A stretch of DNA of 5,033 nt, taken from positions 1 to 5,033 of the forward strand of contig DAOVEW010000137.1 in the NCBI GenBank assembly GCA_030668755.1, in the 5' to 3' direction. The translations under genes were made by a program, and so were the position numbers. Positions 4,702 through 5,033 of the stretch are shown piece by piece; position 1 is the stretch's first letter; every line of letters starts with the position of its first letter. The notes below the pieces were generated by a model. The model had not been told where the DNA came from, did not search any database, and was given only the letters and a program-made list of their open reading frames with translations. This stretch comes from Bacillota bacterium (lineage in GTDB: Bacteria; Armatimonadota; Hebobacteria; Hebobacterales; Hebobacteraceae).

Positions 4702-5033
4702 ATGGCAACGACGAGCGCTAGAACTGCGGTCGCAGAGAACGCGACTGCGAGGCAAGTAAGGCGTCAGCGAACAACGGAGTCGAAGCGGGCCGCCAGCAAT
4801 GGCCAGCTCTTCGAGGAGCTGAGTCGGTTGGTGGAGGCGGTCAAGGCGGGCGAGCTGTCTGAACGCGCGAACGTGGGGTTGTTCGAGGGCACAGAGCGGC
4901 AACTGGCCGAGGGAGTGAACGAGATAGTGGACGCCCTCGTGAGGCCCATCAACGTGACCGCGGAGTACGTGGATGCGATCTCCAAGGGGAACATCCCGGA
5001 GAAGATCACCGAGGAGTACAAGGGTGACTTCAA
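4702..5033 (+). CDS. Methyl-accepting chemotaxis protein, N-terminal part (runs off right edge)
   Basis: The first 110 codons are present and the frame remains open at the edge. ATG 4702 has GAGGAG (4687-4692) nine bases upstream. An in-frame ATG at 4654 would add 16 residues (MLDDKTISID and onward) but lacks a clear ribosome site. Residues 1-35 are Ala/Thr/Arg-rich and probably disordered. From about residue 38 comes helical receptor sequence: LFEELSRLVEAVKAGELSER, LFEGTERQLAEGVNEIVDAL, then RPINVTAEYVDAISKGNIPE and a tail ITEEYKGDF. This is characteristic of HAMP-type repeats in bacterial MCPs; the DAL-RPINVTAEYV and ISKGNIPEKI motifs are very typical. No signal peptide or membrane segment appears in these 110 residues, which suggests a cytosolic receptor, though a later membrane segment cannot be excluded. 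The methylation and CheA/CheW-binding domain should lie to the right. It probably works with the adjacent CheW and CheR-type proteins. Confidence 0.88.
   Translation, partial: MATTSARTAVAENATARQVRRQRTTESKRAASNGQLFEELSRLVEAVKAGELSERANVGLFEGTERQLAEGVNEIVDALVRPINVTAEYVDAISKGNIPEKITEEYKGDF

Overview
The window is GC-rich bacterial DNA with two functional blocks. The left half (1 to about 3160) is read mostly leftwards. It holds a small GIY-YIG nuclease-superfamily gene, the two permease genes of a carbohydrate ABC importer, and a small gene of unknown function. The right half (from about 3300) is read rightwards and starts a chemotaxis-type signalling operon: CheW adaptor, short CheR-type methyltransferase, and the 5' end of a methyl-accepting chemotaxis protein that runs off the right edge. 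The sequence does not fix the phylum. High GC, a carbohydrate permease with an extra periplasmic insert, a domain-minimal CheR, a soluble-looking MCP and interspersed GTCATCCTGAGCGCAGCG-type repeats would fit free-living lineages such as Armatimonadota, Planctomycetota or Chloroflexota. That placement is inference.

Layout: 1-131 is a 22-bp-period tandem array, probably entering from beyond the left edge. 158-439 (-) is the GIY-YIG gene. A single copy of the same repeat lies at 496-512, so the nuclease gene sits between direct copies of one motif. 524-1666 (-) and 1663-2577 (-) are the MalG-type and MalF-type permeases, which overlap by ATGA and are surely co-translated. Around 2578-2851 there is no intact gene, but there is a non-coding stretch with a degenerate copy of the repeat, a hairpin, and an upstream ATG followed two codons later by an in-frame TAA. 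That leaves the real MalF start in doubt. 2852-3163 (-) is a small acidic protein of unknown function.

3164-3432 is a divergent intergenic region with a good match to a sigma-28 (FliA/SigD) flagellar/chemotaxis promoter. cheW (3433-3969), the cheR-type gene (4028-4624) and the mcp gene (4702 to the edge) follow on the same strand. A GC-rich stem-loop begins directly at or after the stop codons of both cheW and cheR.

How they work together: the two permeases would form the membrane channel of a binding-protein-dependent sugar importer; its solute-binding protein and ATPase are not in the window. CheW links receptors to the CheA kinase, the CheR-type enzyme would methylate receptor glutamates using SAM, and the MCP is the likely receptor/substrate. 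CheA and CheB are not visible and may lie to the right. The most unusual points are the repeat-bracketed GIY-YIG gene, the roughly 85-residue insert in the MalG-type permease, the doubtful MalF start, the sigma-28-like promoter and the paired post-stop stem-loops.
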